DNA from: an uncultured Hymenobacter sp.
GTDB lineage: Bacteria; Bacteroidota; Bacteroidia; Cytophagales; Hymenobacteraceae
NCBI GenBank assembly: GCA_913776615.1
Contig: CAJYPK010000015.1
Location: 62,001 to 126,000, forward strand
Direction: 5' to 3'
DNA: 64,000 bases
Below, piece by piece: positions 15,315 to 25,250 of this stretch. Numbering within the stretch: the stretch's first letter is position 1; every line of letters starts with the position of its first letter. A program made the translations under genes and the position numbers. Below the pieces are notes generated by a model. It worked only from the letters and a program-made list of their open reading frames with translations, ran no database searches and was not told the origin of the DNA.

Positions 15315-16741
15315 TAGTTATAGCCGGGGTTTTGCACCAAGTTGGGATTCAGCAAGATCTCCGCCTGCGGGATGGGTAGGCGCAGGTACTGATCGGTCAC
15401 GGTGCGGTTGTACACGGCTTGCTGGCGCTGCTTCTGGCGGCCGGTGCGCAGCAGGTCGTACCAGCGGTGGCCCTCGGCGCACAGCTCCCAGGCACGCTCT
15501 TGCAGCAGCAGGTCTACAAAAGCATCCTTGGTCGTGGCGGTGGTGGGTAGAGCGGCCAGCCCGGCCCGGCGGCGCACGGCGTTGATGCCATTGTACTTGG
15601 TGACATCGTTGGCGTCCAGGTTGTTGAGAGCTTCCGATTGCAGCAGCAGCACGTCGGCGTAGCGCGTCACGAGCCAGTTGCAGCGCGAGTCGTTGAGGAT
15701 GCGCAGCGGGTCGCGAAACTTCACGTAGTAGTACTGCGACTGGGTGGTCGTGCCGGCGGCGTTGGTGGCGTTGCTCAGGTTCCAGGTGCGGCGCACGTCG
15801 GTGGTGGCGTAGGAGCTTACCAGCCAGGTCGGCACCGTGAAGGCCCCGAAGCCGGCGAGCTGGGTGGGCAGGTGCATGCGGGGCGTGATGTTGCCCACGT
15901 TGGGCGGTAAGTCAAACTGCACCGAGAAAATGTGCTCGGCCCCGTTCTCCTTGTCGGGGTTGAATACGTCGGCGTAGGTAGGGAGCAGCGAGTACAGCCC
16001 GCTGTTAATCACCCGGTTGAAGGCCGCCAGGGCATCTTGGTTGTCGGTGGGCTGGGCGGCGAGGCTGCTGGCGCGCGTCAGGTAAGCCTTGCCCAGCAGG
16101 GTGGCGGCGGCCCCGCTGCTGGCGCGGCCCTTTTCGCCCGCTGCTATCCTGTTCTCCGGCAGGCAGTTGGCTTCGGCAAATTTCAAATCGTCGATAATCT
16201 GCTTGTACACGTCGACCAGCGGGGCGCGGGCGGGGCGCACGTCGCTATCGGGGCCGGCGGTGGCGGTGAGGGGCAGCGGAATATCGCCGTACCCGCGCAC
16301 CAGGTCGAAGAAGGTCATTGCCCGCAAAAACCGGGCGTTGCCCAGAATAGCATTTTTGCGGGTCGCATCCATGTTCACGGCAGGCACCTTGCCAATCACG
16401 TCGTTGGCCCGGTTGATCAGCCGGTAGCTGTTCACCCACCAGTTGGCTACCTCCGAGTTGGTCGTGGTAAAGCTGTTGTTAAACAGCTCGAACCGCTCGC
16501 CGCTCGTGGCGGTGGTGCCCATCGCATCGCCGGGCAGCTCGCTGATGAGCCAGGTGGTGCGGCCGTAGTACGCCTGCGGCTGCAAGGCGCTGAACACCCC
16601 GTTGAGCGCCGCCACGGCGTCGGCCTCGTTTTGGTAAAAATTGGCCGGCGTGAGGAAATCGTAGGGCTTTTCTTCCAAGAAGCTTCGGCAGCCTCCCGAG
16701 CCTAGGGCCAGGGCACCCAGCAGCAGTACTATCTTTTTCAT
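15314..16741 (-). CDS. SusD/RagB-family glycan-binding lipoprotein
   Basis: The 475-residue protein has a lipoprotein signal (LGSGGC lipobox, Cys at about 18) and begins FLEEKPYDFLTPANFYQ, the standard SusD opening. TPR-like helices follow, then NDSRCNWLVTRYADVLLLQSEALN and RAWELCAEGHRWYDLLRTGR, the RagB/SusD C-terminal signatures. SusD proteins sit on the outer face of the outer membrane as the lid of the SusC transporter and bind glycan. The gene starts 29 bases after the susC stop. Confidence 0.93.
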   Translation of the reverse strand: MKKIVLLLGALALGSGGCRSFLEEKPYDFLTPANFYQNEADAVAALNGVFSALQPQAYYGRTTWLISELPGDAMGTTATSGERFELFNNSFTTTNSEVANWWVNSYRLINRANDVIGKVPAVNMDATRKNAILGNARFLRAMTFFDLVRGYGDIPLPLTATAGPDSDVRPARAPLVDVYKQIIDDLKFAEANCLPENRIAAGEKGRASSGAAATLLGKAYLTRASSLAAQPTDNQDALAAFNRVINSGLYSLLPTYADVFNPDKENGAEHIFSVQFDLPPNVGNITPRMHLPTQLAGFGAFTVPTWLVSSYATTDVRRTWNLSNATNAAGTTTQSQYYYVKFRDPLRILNDSRCNWLVTRYADVLLLQSEALNNLDANDVTKYNGINAVRRRAGLAALPTTATTKDAFVDLLLQERAWELCAEGHRWYDLLRTGRQKQRQQAVYNRTVTDQYLRLPIPQAEILLNPNLVQNPGYN

Positions 16742-16770
16742 AATCAGAGTAAAGAGGGTGGGAAAGCGCG

Positions 16771-19700
16771 CTAAAAATTCAACCGCAGGCCGGCGATGTA
16801 CAGGCGCTGATTGGGGTAGGCGTTGTAGTCGGTGTTCTGACTCAACGCATTGCCGCCGAAGGAATTTACCTCGGGGTCGTAGCCGCTGTACTTGGTCCAG
16901 GTTACCAGGTTTTGGGCGGTCACGTAGATGTTGGCACCCTTGATGGCCCCGAGGTAGCTGGGCACCGGGATGGTATAGCCCAGCGTCACGGTTTTGAGGC
17001 GCAGGAAGCTGCCGTCCTCCACCACATCCGACACGATGCCGGTATTGCGGCGCACGGTGCTGTTGGCCTTCGGGATGCTGTTGCTGGTGCCGGGGCCGGT
17101 CCAGCGGTCAACCACGGTGGCTAGCTTGTTGGTGGTCGTGAAACCCGATTCCAGCTCGTAGCGGTTGAGGTTCAGGATATCGGAGCCCTGCACGCCCTGG
17201 AAAAAGACGTTGAGGCTGACCGGCCCGAAGGTGAAATTGTTGGTGAGGCCGTAGATGAAGCTGGGTTGGGCCGAGCCGATAATGGTGCGGTCGGCCCCGT
17301 CGATTTTCTTGTCGCCGTTGAGGTCGGCGTAGCGCGGGTCGCCGGGCAGCGGGGCGCCGTGAGGCCGCTGGCCGCGATTTCGTCGGCCGTTTGCCACAGG
17401 CCCTGCGACACGTAGCCGTAGAACGAGCCAATGGGCTGGCCCACCCGCAGCGTACTCGTGACGCCCGCCGAGCCCGGGAAAATACTCGTGCTCGACGAGC
17501 CCACGAAGCGCTCGTATTCGCCGTTGAGATCCAACACCTTATTGCGGTTGAGCGAGAAGTTCAGGTTGGTGCTCCAGCCAAACGCCTTGCCCTCGAAGTT
17601 GACCGAGTTGAGCGCCACTTCCAGCCCCTTGTTTTGCACGCTGCCCGCGTTGAGCAGGATGCTGCCGAAGCCCGAGGTCTGGGGCAGCGACACGTTGAGC
17701 AGCAGGTCGCTGGTTTTCTTGTAGTACACGTCGGCCGTGAAGGTGAGCCGGTTTTTGAGCAGGCCAATGTCGAGGCCGATGTCCGTGGAAGCCGTTGACT
17801 CCCAGGTCAGGTTGGGGTTGGGGATGTTGGCCGGCGAGAGGCCCACCAGGCGCGTCGCGCCCGACACGTAGCCGTTGGCGCTGTAGCGCGCCTGCGAGGC
17901 GTAGGAGCCGATTTCCTGGTTGCCGGTAATGCCGTAGCTCGCCCGGATTTTAAAATCCGAAAAGGCGGTCATGCCTTTCATAAAGTCCTCGTCGATCAGC
18001 CGGTAGGCCACCGCCGCCGAGGGGAAGTAGCCCCACTTGTTATTAGCCCCGAAGCGCGACGAGCCGTCGGCCCGCATCGTGAAGGTGAACAGGTACTTGT
18101 CGAGCAGGCGGTAGTTGGCGCGGGCGTAGTACGAGGCCAGCTGGTTGCCGTTGCGGTACGAGCTCGGGGTGAGCACGTTGGCCCCCAGGCCCAGGTTATC
18201 GCTGCCCAGCGTATTAGTAAAGAAGTTGTTGCTCCCCGCGCCCGTGCCGCTGTTAACAAACTGCTGGAGCGAGAAGCCCGCCACCACGTTCAGGGCGTGG
18301 ATGCGGCCGAACTGCTTGTCGTAGGTGAGCGTGTTTTCGTTGACCCAGCTGTAGTTGAAGGTCGTATTCTGGCTGGCCGAGCCGTTGGTATTGGCCCCCA
18401 GAAAGGTCGTGGAGGGCAGAAAATTGCTTTGCTGCACGTTGAAGCCATCCACGCCGGCCGTTACCCGGGCCGTGAGGCCGGGCAGCAGCTCGTAGCTGCC
18501 CGCCACGTTGAGCAGACCGCGCAGGGTAGTAAACTGATTTTTAACTTGTTCGGCGTAGGCCACCGGGTTGCCCACGTTTTCGACGTAGGGCAGCGGCGTG
18601 TTCGAGTAAGTGTAGTTACCGTCGGCATCGCGCACCGGGTTGATGGGGCTGAAGCGCAGCGCGTCGAGGATGACCCCGCCCGAGCTGCCGCCGTTGGTGC
18701 TGGCCAGGGTGCGGTTTTCGCCGGTGGCCGCCACCTGGCTCGTAAAGCCCAGGCTCAGCTTATTGCTGATTTTACGGTCGAGGTTGAACCGCACCGTGCC
18801 GCGCTTGAAATCGGAGTTGAGGACGATGCCCTTCTGCGAGAAGTAGTTAAAGCTCAAGTTGTAGCGCGTCTCCTCGTTGCCGCCGTTGAAGCCGAGCTGG
18901 TAGTTGTCGGTGCGGCCGGTCTGGAAAATGGCGTCCTGCCAGTCGGTGCCGTCGCCCAGGGCGTCGATCTGGGCCTGGGTGTAGGGCAGGGCGCGGGCGC
19001 TGGCGGGCGTTTCACTATTGGTGAGCCGCTGCACGTCGTTGAGATACTGCGCAAACTGCGTGGCGTTCATCAGCTTGTACTTGTGGCGCACGGTGGCAAG
19101 GCCCGTATAAGCTTCCAGGTTGATGACGTTGCGGCCGGCTTTGCCGCGCTTGGTGGTTACCAGCACCACGCCGTTGGCCCCGCGCGAGCCGTAGATGGCC
19201 GTGGCCGACGCATCTTTCAGCACCTCAATACTTTCGATGTCAGCCGGGTTGATGGAATTCAAATCGCCCGCCCCGGGGAAGCCGTCGATCACGTACAGCG
19301 GGTCGTTGCCCGAACTGATGGAGTTGATGCCCCGGATGCGCACCGTGAGGCCGCCCCCGGGGGCCGAGTTGCTTTGCGTCACCTGCACGCCGCTCACGCG
19401 GCCCTGCAAGATTTGCTCGGTGCGGGCAATGGGCGTTTCGGCCACCTGCGCCGCCGTAATCGAGCCCACCGCCCCCGTAATATCGCGCTTGCGCTGGGTA
19501 CCGTAGCCCACTACTACCACGTCGTTCAGGTCGGTGGCCGATTCTTTCAGGCGCACGACGTCAAGGCTGGTGCGGCTACCGGCACGCACCTCCAGCGGCT
19601 CGTAGCCCACCGACGAAAACACCAGCACAGCCTCCGTGCCCACCGGCACGCTCAGGCTGAAGTGGCCCTGCGCATCGGTGGCGGTGCCGGTCTGGGTGCC

Positions 19701-19853
19701 TTTGAGCAGCACCGTCACGCCGGGCAGCGGGCCGCTGTCGGTGGTGCCCGTGACGGTGCCCGTCACTTGCCGGCCCGTGGTCTGGGCCCCGGCCGGCAGC
19801 CCGGCCACGATGGCGAGCGGCACCAAAAGGGTGGGAAGTAAGCGTGCGTGCAT
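16771..19853 (-). pseudogene. SusC-like TonB-dependent transporter with one frameshift
   Basis: The start at 19853 (MHARLLPTLLVPLAIVAGLPAGAQ) gives a signal peptide, a carboxypeptidase-like N-terminal domain, the plug (VVVVGYGTQRKRDITGAVG, ASATAIYGSRGANGVVLVTTKRG) and a beta-barrel ending in ...LYIAGLRLNF. The frame breaks near 17351-17362: the upstream frame runs to GLWQTADEIAASGLTA, and the next frame resumes APLPGDPRYADLNGDKKIDG. The span is 3,083 bases, one short of 1,028 codons, so a single lost base restores a full-length protein of about 1,027 residues. It would import oligosaccharides with the SusD partner. Either a real inactivation or a sequencing error is possible. Confidence 0.85.
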
Positions 19854-19962
19854 CGGCAATAGATCTAAGTGGGTGGGACGAAACGGAGTAAGTGAGGGCT
19901 CAATCGCTCTGTAAATAACAGGGGCACCTTTTTTCATCTCCGCGTCATTCGACTGCTTTTCT

Positions 19963-19978
19963 ACGGAATCGTTTGCGT
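19963..19978. promoter_or_regulatory. LacI-type operator, copy 2 (upstream of susC)
   Basis: ACGGAATCGTTTGCGT matches the site at 5991-6006 in 15 of 16 bases and has the same 6/8 palindrome around a central CG. It lies about 110 bases before the susC ATG, in the divergent spacer shared with the hybrid sensor gene, and is followed by AT-rich DNA. It could control both directions. Confidence 0.6.
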
Positions 19979-20076
19979 AGTCATTTCGCATAAAAATCTT
20001 ATTATCAGTTAATTATTTGAGAATAATCTCCGCCGCCACGGGCAACGCTGCACTAGCCCCGGCCGACGACCGGGAG

Positions 20077-20084
20077 TATATTTG
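20077..20084 (+). promoter_or_regulatory. -7 box TATATTTG for the hybrid sensor gene
   Basis: This is an exact TAnnTTTG match 37 bases upstream of the GTG start at 20122. A -33 TTG is not obvious, which would fit a weak or activated promoter. Confidence 0.5.
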
Positions 20085-20121
20085 AGCTACCCGCGCCTAC
20101 TCTTTTTAGCCTCTCCCACCC

Positions 20122-22896
20122 GTGTTTATCCGCGCTATCGTTTTCCTTCTCGGCTGGCTGCTGCTGGCTGGCCTGGCGGGCTGCTCGCACGCCCCACCCC
20201 CGCCCGCCTACCGCATCGGCTTTTCGCAGAATAGCACCAATGGCGAGTGGCGGCAGGCGGTGCTGACGGGCATGCAGCGCGAGCTGAGCTTTCACCCCGA
20301 AGCGCAGCTGCGCATGCTCAACGCCCAGGAAAACAGTCAGCGGCAAATCAGCCAGATCCGGCAGCTGCTGGCCGAGGGCGTGGATTTGCTCATCGTATCG
20401 GCCAATGAGACCCGCGCCCTCACCCCGGTCGTGGCCGAGGCTTATCAGCGCGGCATCCCGGTGGTGCTGCTCGACCGGCGCATCGCCTCCGACGACTACA
20501 CGGCCTACGTGGGTGGCGACAACGAGGAGGTGGGTCGCACGGCCGCCCACTACGCCGCCCGCCTGCTGCACGAGCGCGGCAGCGTGCTCGAAATCCTGGG
20601 GGGCAACGCCTCGCCGGCGGCGCTGGGCCGGCACCAGGGTTTCGTGCGGGGGCTGGCCGCCTACCCCGGCCTGCACTTGGCCCAGGCCGTGCCCAGCGAC
20701 TGGAACGTGGTAAAAGTGCAGCCGCCGCTGCGGGCCGCCCTGCTGGCCCACCCCGAGGTGAAGCTCATCTTCGCCCACAACGACCGGCTGGCCCTGAGCG
20801 CCGCCGCGGTCCTGCGGCAGCTGGGCCGCGAGCGGCAGGTGCGGCTTATCGGGGTCGATGCGCTCAAGCTGGAGCCGGTGCGGCAGCGCGTGCTTACGGC
20901 GTCCATCCTGTACGCCACGGCCGGCGAGGATGCCATTCGCACGGCGCTGCGCATTCTCAATCACCAGTCTTTCCGGCGCGAAACCATCCTGGGCACGCTC
21001 GTCGTGGATTCGACCAACGTGCTGACCATGCAGCGGCAGGCCACTAAAATCGACACCCAGCAGGCCGACATTGCCCGGCAGCAGGGCTTGCTGCACTCGC
21101 TGCGCAGCACCTACGCCACCCTGCAAACGGCCCTCTACGGTCTGCTGGCGACGCTGCTCATCGCGGTGGCCCTGGGCATGGTGGCCTGGCGCGCCGCCCG
21201 CCGCAACCGCCTGATCAACGAGCAGCTAGCCCGCCAAAACGCCCGCAACGACGAAATCAATCAGCAGCTCAGCCGCCAGAACGAGGAAATTCGCCAGCAG
21301 CGCAATCAACTCGAAGCCCTGGCCGAGCAAGCCCGCGCCGATACCGAGGCCAAGCTGCGCTTTTTCACCAATTTTTCGCACGAGCTGCGCACCCCGCTCA
21401 CCCTCATCCTGGGGCCGGTCGAGGAAATGCTGGGCGATGCCGGCCTGACCAAGGCCCAGCGCCACGACGTGACCCTGGTGCACCGCAACACCCGGCGCCT
21501 GCTCCAGCTCGTCAATCAGTTGCTGGATTTTCGCAAGATGGAGGTGGGCAAAATGGCCGTGCAAGCCCGCGAGGGTGACTTAGTAGCCTTCGTGCGCGAG
21601 CTGGCCGAGCCCTTCGAAAAGCTCGCCCAGCTGCGCGGCGTGCGCTGGCAGGTGCAGGCGGCCGAGCCACACCTCCCCGCCTGGTTCGACAGCGGTTTGC
21701 TCGACAAGGTTATTCTCAACCTGTTTTCTAATGCTTTGAAATTCACGCCCGAGCGGGGCCGCATCACCGTGAGCATCCAGCCGGCCGAGGCGGGCCGGGC
21801 GGTGCGGCTCAGCGTGGCCGACTCGGGGCCGGGCATTGCCGAGGCCGACCAGCCGCACGTGTTCGAGTGGTTTTACCAGGGGGCGCAGCGGGCCGGGACC
21901 AAGGGCTCGGGCATGGGCCTGGCGCTGGCCCACAGCCTGGCGCGGCTGCACCAGGGGCAGCTCACCTTCAGCAGCCAGCCCGGGCGGGGCAGCATTTTCA
22001 CCCTGACGCTCCCCCGCGAGTTGCCCGAGTCGCTGCGCGCCATCGGTCCCGCCCCGGCCCCCGAGTGGGCCTACGCCGACGAGCTGGCCCCGGCCGCCGA
22101 GGAACCCGCCCCCGAGCCCGCCCCGGCGGCCGACAACTTAGTATTAGTAGTGGAAGACAACCCCGAGGTGAGCGACTTCGTGGCCCGCAAGCTGCGCGGG
22201 CACTACCGGGTGCGCAGCGCCCCCGACGGCCACACTGGCGTGCAGCTGGCCACCGAGCTGCTGCCCGACCTGGTGGTGTGCGACGTGATGATGCCCGGCC
22301 TCAGCGGCCTGGCGCTGGTGCAGCAGCTGAAAAGCGACTGGCGCACCTCGCACATTCCGGTAGTGCTGCTCACGGCCCGCCACGCCCCCGAGCAGCAGGT
22401 GGAGGGCGTGCAGGCCGGGGCCGACCTCTACCTCACCAAGCCCTTCAACCCCACGTTTTTGCTCGAAAGCGTACGCACGCTACTGGCCAACCGCCAGCGC
22501 CAGCGCGAGCACTTCCGCCGCGAGCTGAGCCTCGACCTGGCCACCGTGGCCCCCGGCCCCGACCAGAAATTCCTGGCCGAGCTCACGGCCGTAGTCGAGG
22601 CCAACCTTACTAAAACCGACCTGAGCGTGGACGAGGTAGCGGGCCTGCTGCGCCTGTCGCGCATGCAGCTCTACCGCAAGGTGAAGGCCCTGCTGGGCAC
22701 CGGCGTCACCGACTTTATCCAGCGCCTGCGCCTCACCAAGGCCCGCGAGCTGCTGCTCGACGAGCGCCGCTCGGTGAGCGACGTGGCCTACGAGCTGGGG
22801 TTTTCTTCGCCCTCCTACTTCGCAGCCAGCTTCAAGGCGCATTACCAGCTCACGCCCTCCGAGTTTCGGGCCTTGCACGTGGGGGCCAGCGCGTGA
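20122..22896 (+). CDS. Hybrid two-component system regulator (HTCS) with sugar-binding sensor
   Basis: The 924-residue protein starts with GTG. It has a signal/anchor (LLLAGLAGC), then a periplasmic LacI/ribose-binding-type sensor domain (about 30-320, with DLLIVSANETRAL and GIPVVLLDRRI), and a membrane helix at about 345. A histidine kinase follows with SHELRTPLTLILGP (His at about 418) and ATPase motifs NLFSNALKFTP and GSGMGLALAHS. Then come a receiver domain (phospho-Asp in LVVCDVMMPG, about 718) and an AraC-type HTH. HTCS proteins sense a breakdown oligosaccharide and activate the adjacent PUL. It is divergent from susC. The IS element sits 14 bases after its stop. Confidence 0.93.
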   Translation: MFIRAIVFLLGWLLLAGLAGCSHAPPPPAYRIGFSQNSTNGEWRQAVLTGMQRELSFHPEAQLRMLNAQENSQRQISQIRQLLAEGVDLLIVSANETRALTPVVAEAYQRGIPVVLLDRRIASDDYTAYVGGDNEEVGRTAAHYAARLLHERGSVLEILGGNASPAALGRHQGFVRGLAAYPGLHLAQAVPSDWNVVKVQPPLRAALLAHPEVKLIFAHNDRLALSAAAVLRQLGRERQVRLIGVDALKLEPVRQRVLTASILYATAGEDAIRTALRILNHQSFRRETILGTLVVDSTNVLTMQRQATKIDTQQADIARQQGLLHSLRSTYATLQTALYGLLATLLIAVALGMVAWRAARRNRLINEQLARQNARNDEINQQLSRQNEEIRQQRNQLEALAEQARADTEAKLRFFTNFSHELRTPLTLILGPVEEMLGDAGLTKAQRHDVTLVHRNTRRLLQLVNQLLDFRKMEVGKMAVQAREGDLVAFVRELAEPFEKLAQLRGVRWQVQAAEPHLPAWFDSGLLDKVILNLFSNALKFTPERGRITVSIQPAEAGRAVRLSVADSGPGIAEADQPHVFEWFYQGAQRAGTKGSGMGLALAHSLARLHQGQLTFSSQPGRGSIFTLTLPRELPESLRAIGPAPAPEWAYADELAPAAEEPAPEPAPAADNLVLVVEDNPEVSDFVARKLRGHYRVRSAPDGHTGVQLATELLPDLVVCDVMMPGLSGLALVQQLKSDWRTSHIPVVLLTARHAPEQQVEGVQAGADLYLTKPFNPTFLLESVRTLLANRQRQREHFRRELSLDLATVAPGPDQKFLAELTAVVEANLTKTDLSVDEVAGLLRLSRMQLYRKVKALLGTGVTDFIQRLRLTKARELLLDERRSVSDVAYELGFSSPSYFAASFKAHYQLTPSEFRALHVGASA

Positions 22897-22910
22897 AATA
22901 ATTTCGCTAG

Positions 22911-23735
22911 AGCCTGTTATGAACTTATAACGTGTCGAGCGAGCATAAGGCAAGCAAAAACGACAAAATGCAGTTGCTGTAAGCTGCTACTCAGCCGTTC
23001 GTAGTCGCGGCCTAGTCGCCGAAAGCGACTGAGCCAGGCAAAGCTGCGCTCCACGACCCAGCGCTTGGGCAAGAGCACAAAGCCGGGTTGGCCGTTAGGC
23101 TTTTTAACCACTTGTAGGTCAATGTCGTGCACGGCTGCGGCGTACGCGGCCTCCTCGCCCGTGTAGCCCTGGTCGACAAAGCCGACAGTCACGGTCTGGC
23201 CCGTTATTTCCTGCACCTGGCGGCACAACTCGCCGACCTGCGCCCGCTCTTGCTCGTTGGCTGGGGTGATGACTACACTCAACAACTGCCCCAGCGTATC
23301 GACGGCGATGTGCGCCTTGCTGCCCTTGCGCCGCTTGGCCCCGTCCCAGCCCGCCCGGTGCCCGCTCTCGGGCGTGCTTTGCAGCGTGCGTCCGTCGAGC
23401 ACGACGACCGAGGGCGTGGCCTCGCGGCCGAGCAGCACCCGCTGCAACTCGTTCAAGTCATGCACGATAGACTCGAACACGCGCGCATCGCGCCAGCGCG
23501 TCCACTGCTGATAGACCGTGGCCCAAGGAGGCAGGTCGCCGGGCAAGTAGCGCCAGGGGCAGCCCGTGTGGGCCAGGTAGCGCAAGGCGTTAAACACGTC
23601 GCGCAAGCCGTAGTCGCGTTGCGGCGCGTCTTCGCGCAGCAGGCACAAATACGGGGCCACGAAGCTCCATTCCTCGTCTTTCACATCACTGGGGTAAGCC
23701 ATGCCCCTAAGTTCGGCACAAGTTCATAACAGGCT
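22911..23735. mobile_element. Complete IS5-family insertion sequence
   Basis: The element is 825 bases long with terminal inverted repeats beginning AGCCTGTTATGAACTT at each end. It is flanked by CTAG at 22907-22910 and 23736-23739, a 4-bp target duplication of the kind seen in IS5-family members. It carries one intact transposase gene, so it looks recently inserted and may still be active. It separates the hybrid sensor gene from the LacI regulator of the same locus. Confidence 0.9.
22917..23702 (-). CDS. IS5-family transposase (DDE)
   Basis: The single ORF of 261 residues has an N-terminal DUF4096-like domain ([16 protein letters not shown]) and a DDE catalytic domain: first Asp in [11 protein letters not shown], second Asp in [13 protein letters not shown], and Glu in [21 protein letters not shown], which is the Y-R-E region of the IS5 family. 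The stop codon lies inside the left terminal repeat. The ORF is intact with no frameshift. Confidence 0.92.
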   Translation of the reverse strand: MAYPSDVKDEEWSFVAPYLCLLREDAPQRDYGLRDVFNALRYLAHTGCPWRYLPGDLPPWATVYQQWTRWRDARVFESIVHDLNELQRVLLGREATPSVVVLDGRTLQSTPESGHRAGWDGAKRRKGSKAHIAVDTLGQLLSVVITPANEQERAQVGELCRQVQEITGQTVTVGFVDQGYTGEEAAYAAAVHDIDLQVVKKPNGQPGFVLLPKRWVVERSFAWLSRFRRLGRDYERLSSSLQQLHFVVFACLMLARHVISS

Positions 23736-23911
23736 CTAGTGCTGTAGAAAAAGTGACAGCGAGCGACGATTCTTATTGACTTATTTTATTGTTAATTAGC
23801 TTATTAAAAATAAAATACCGTCTGCACGAAGGTTGACAGAAATCAGCTAGGGAGCGCGGTGGGAGCCGGGGAGCTTTGCCCTACTTCCCACCCTCTCGCC
23901 TACCGCTTCTC

Positions 23912-24937
23912 ATGCTTACTTCGGCCCCCATCAACCTCAAGCAGCTGGCCGGCCAGCTGGGCTTGTCGTCGTCCACCGTATCGCGGGCTTTGCGCGACTC
24001 CTACGAAATCAGCCCGGCCACCCGCGAGCGGGTGCAGCAGCTGGCCCGCCAGGTCAACTACCAGCCCAACCCCATTGCCAGCAACCTGCGCTCGCACGTG
24101 AGCAAAACCATCGGTGTGGTGCTGCCGCAGGTCGACAACCACTTCTTCGCCTCGGCCATCGACGGCATCGAGGAAGTGGCCCAGGCCCACGGCTACCACG
24201 TGCTCATCTACCTCACCCACGACCAGGCGGCGCAGGAAAAAACGGTGGCCAGCTTTCTGGGGCAGGGCCGGGTCGATGGCATCTTGGTGGCGCTGGCCAG
24301 CGCCACGCGCAGCGTCGGGCACTTCGACAAGCTGCGGCAACGCGGCCTGCCCATCGTGCAGTTCGACCGCGTGAACCGCCTGCTCGACACCGCCACCGTC
24401 ACCACCGACGACTACGGCAGCGCCTACCAGGCCACCGAGCACCTGCTGCGCGCCGGCTGCCGCACCATCGCCCACCTGCGCCTCACCGAGAATCTGTCCA
24501 TCAGCCGCCGCCGGCTGCAAGGCTACCACGCCGCCCTGCGCGACTACGGCCTCACGCCCGACCCCGAACTGGTGCTGAGCGCCAGCGATACCGACGAGGC
24601 CAACATCGCCAGCATCGCGCAGCTGCTCCAGCAGCGGCCCGATACCGACGGCATTTTTGCCACCGTCGAGCGGCTGGCCCTCAGCAGCTACCACGCCTGC
24701 CGCCGGCTGGGGCTGTCCATTCCGCAAACGGTGAAGATCATCGGCTTCTCGAATATGGAAGCCGCCTCGCTGCTGGCCCCCGGCCTCACAACCATCACCC
24801 AGCCGGCCTACGCCATCGGCCAGGAGGCGGCGCGCATCCTGCTGCACGCGCTTACCAAACGCCGCCCGGTACTGGCCTCGCAGAGCCTGGAGCTGAAGTC
24901 GGAGCTGGTGGTACGCGGTTCCACGGGTGGAGCCTGA
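23912..24937 (+). CDS. LacI-family transcriptional regulator
   Basis: I use the ATG at 23912 because it places the HTH directly at the N-terminus (INLKQLAGQLGLSSSTVSRALRDSYEI), giving 341 residues; a TTG at 23876 is possible. The hinge (YQPNPIASNLRS) and a periplasmic-binding-type effector domain follow (IGVVLPQVDNHFFASAIDGIEE and FDRVNRL). LacI regulators bind 16-bp central-CG palindromes, as found upstream of susC and the lyase. Beside a UxuA/UxuB pathway, the effector is plausibly a uronate metabolite, but this is inference. The 172-base leader between the IS and this gene is AT-rich. Confidence 0.9.
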   Translation: MLTSAPINLKQLAGQLGLSSSTVSRALRDSYEISPATRERVQQLARQVNYQPNPIASNLRSHVSKTIGVVLPQVDNHFFASAIDGIEEVAQAHGYHVLIYLTHDQAAQEKTVASFLGQGRVDGILVALASATRSVGHFDKLRQRGLPIVQFDRVNRLLDTATVTTDDYGSAYQATEHLLRAGCRTIAHLRLTENLSISRRRLQGYHAALRDYGLTPDPELVLSASDTDEANIASIAQLLQQRPDTDGIFATVERLALSSYHACRRLGLSIPQTVKIIGFSNMEAASLLAPGLTTITQPAYAIGQEAARILLHALTKRRPVLASQSLELKSELVVRGSTGGA

Positions 24938-25080
24938 GAGCCGCCCCAACAATCTACCTCATAACTCTTTACCAACACAAAGCAGGGACCCGCACCGATT
25001 TTTAGCTGGTCTCGGCTAACACGTGTGGCTAATCGCAACTTTCTGCCACCGGCAGGGCGACTTTTTAAACAGCTTTGTCC

Positions 25081-25146
25081 TTACCGAAAGCTCGACGCAA
25101 AAGCGCCAGCCTGTTGGCTGGCGCTTTTGCGTCGAGCTTTCGGTAA
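25081..25146. terminator. Perfect 31-bp hairpin
   Basis: Arms 25081-25111 and 25116-25146 are exact reverse complements with a 4-base loop (TGTT). The stem contains AAAAGCGCC/GGCGCTTTT. It lies between the LacI gene and the convergent lipoprotein gene. It could stop transcription from either side, though the stem is far longer than a normal terminator. Nothing else is seen in the 313-base gap. Confidence 0.6.
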
Positions 25147-25250
25147 CAACGCCGTCTCAAGTCCCCAGATCAGAAAGGCGTATATTCTGGTACCGCCGTC
25201 CCCTGGCACTATCCACCGGGTCGGATTGAGAGCTTGCCGCGGGCAGCGGC

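Noticed and set aside
18297-19841. 514-codon plus-strand frame antisense to susC
   Set aside because: Shadow ORF in GC-rich DNA; SusC plug and barrel motifs are on the other strand.
19854-19991. 46-codon N-terminal extension of SusC
   Set aside because: It covers the operator and promoter region, and the signal peptide starts at 19853.
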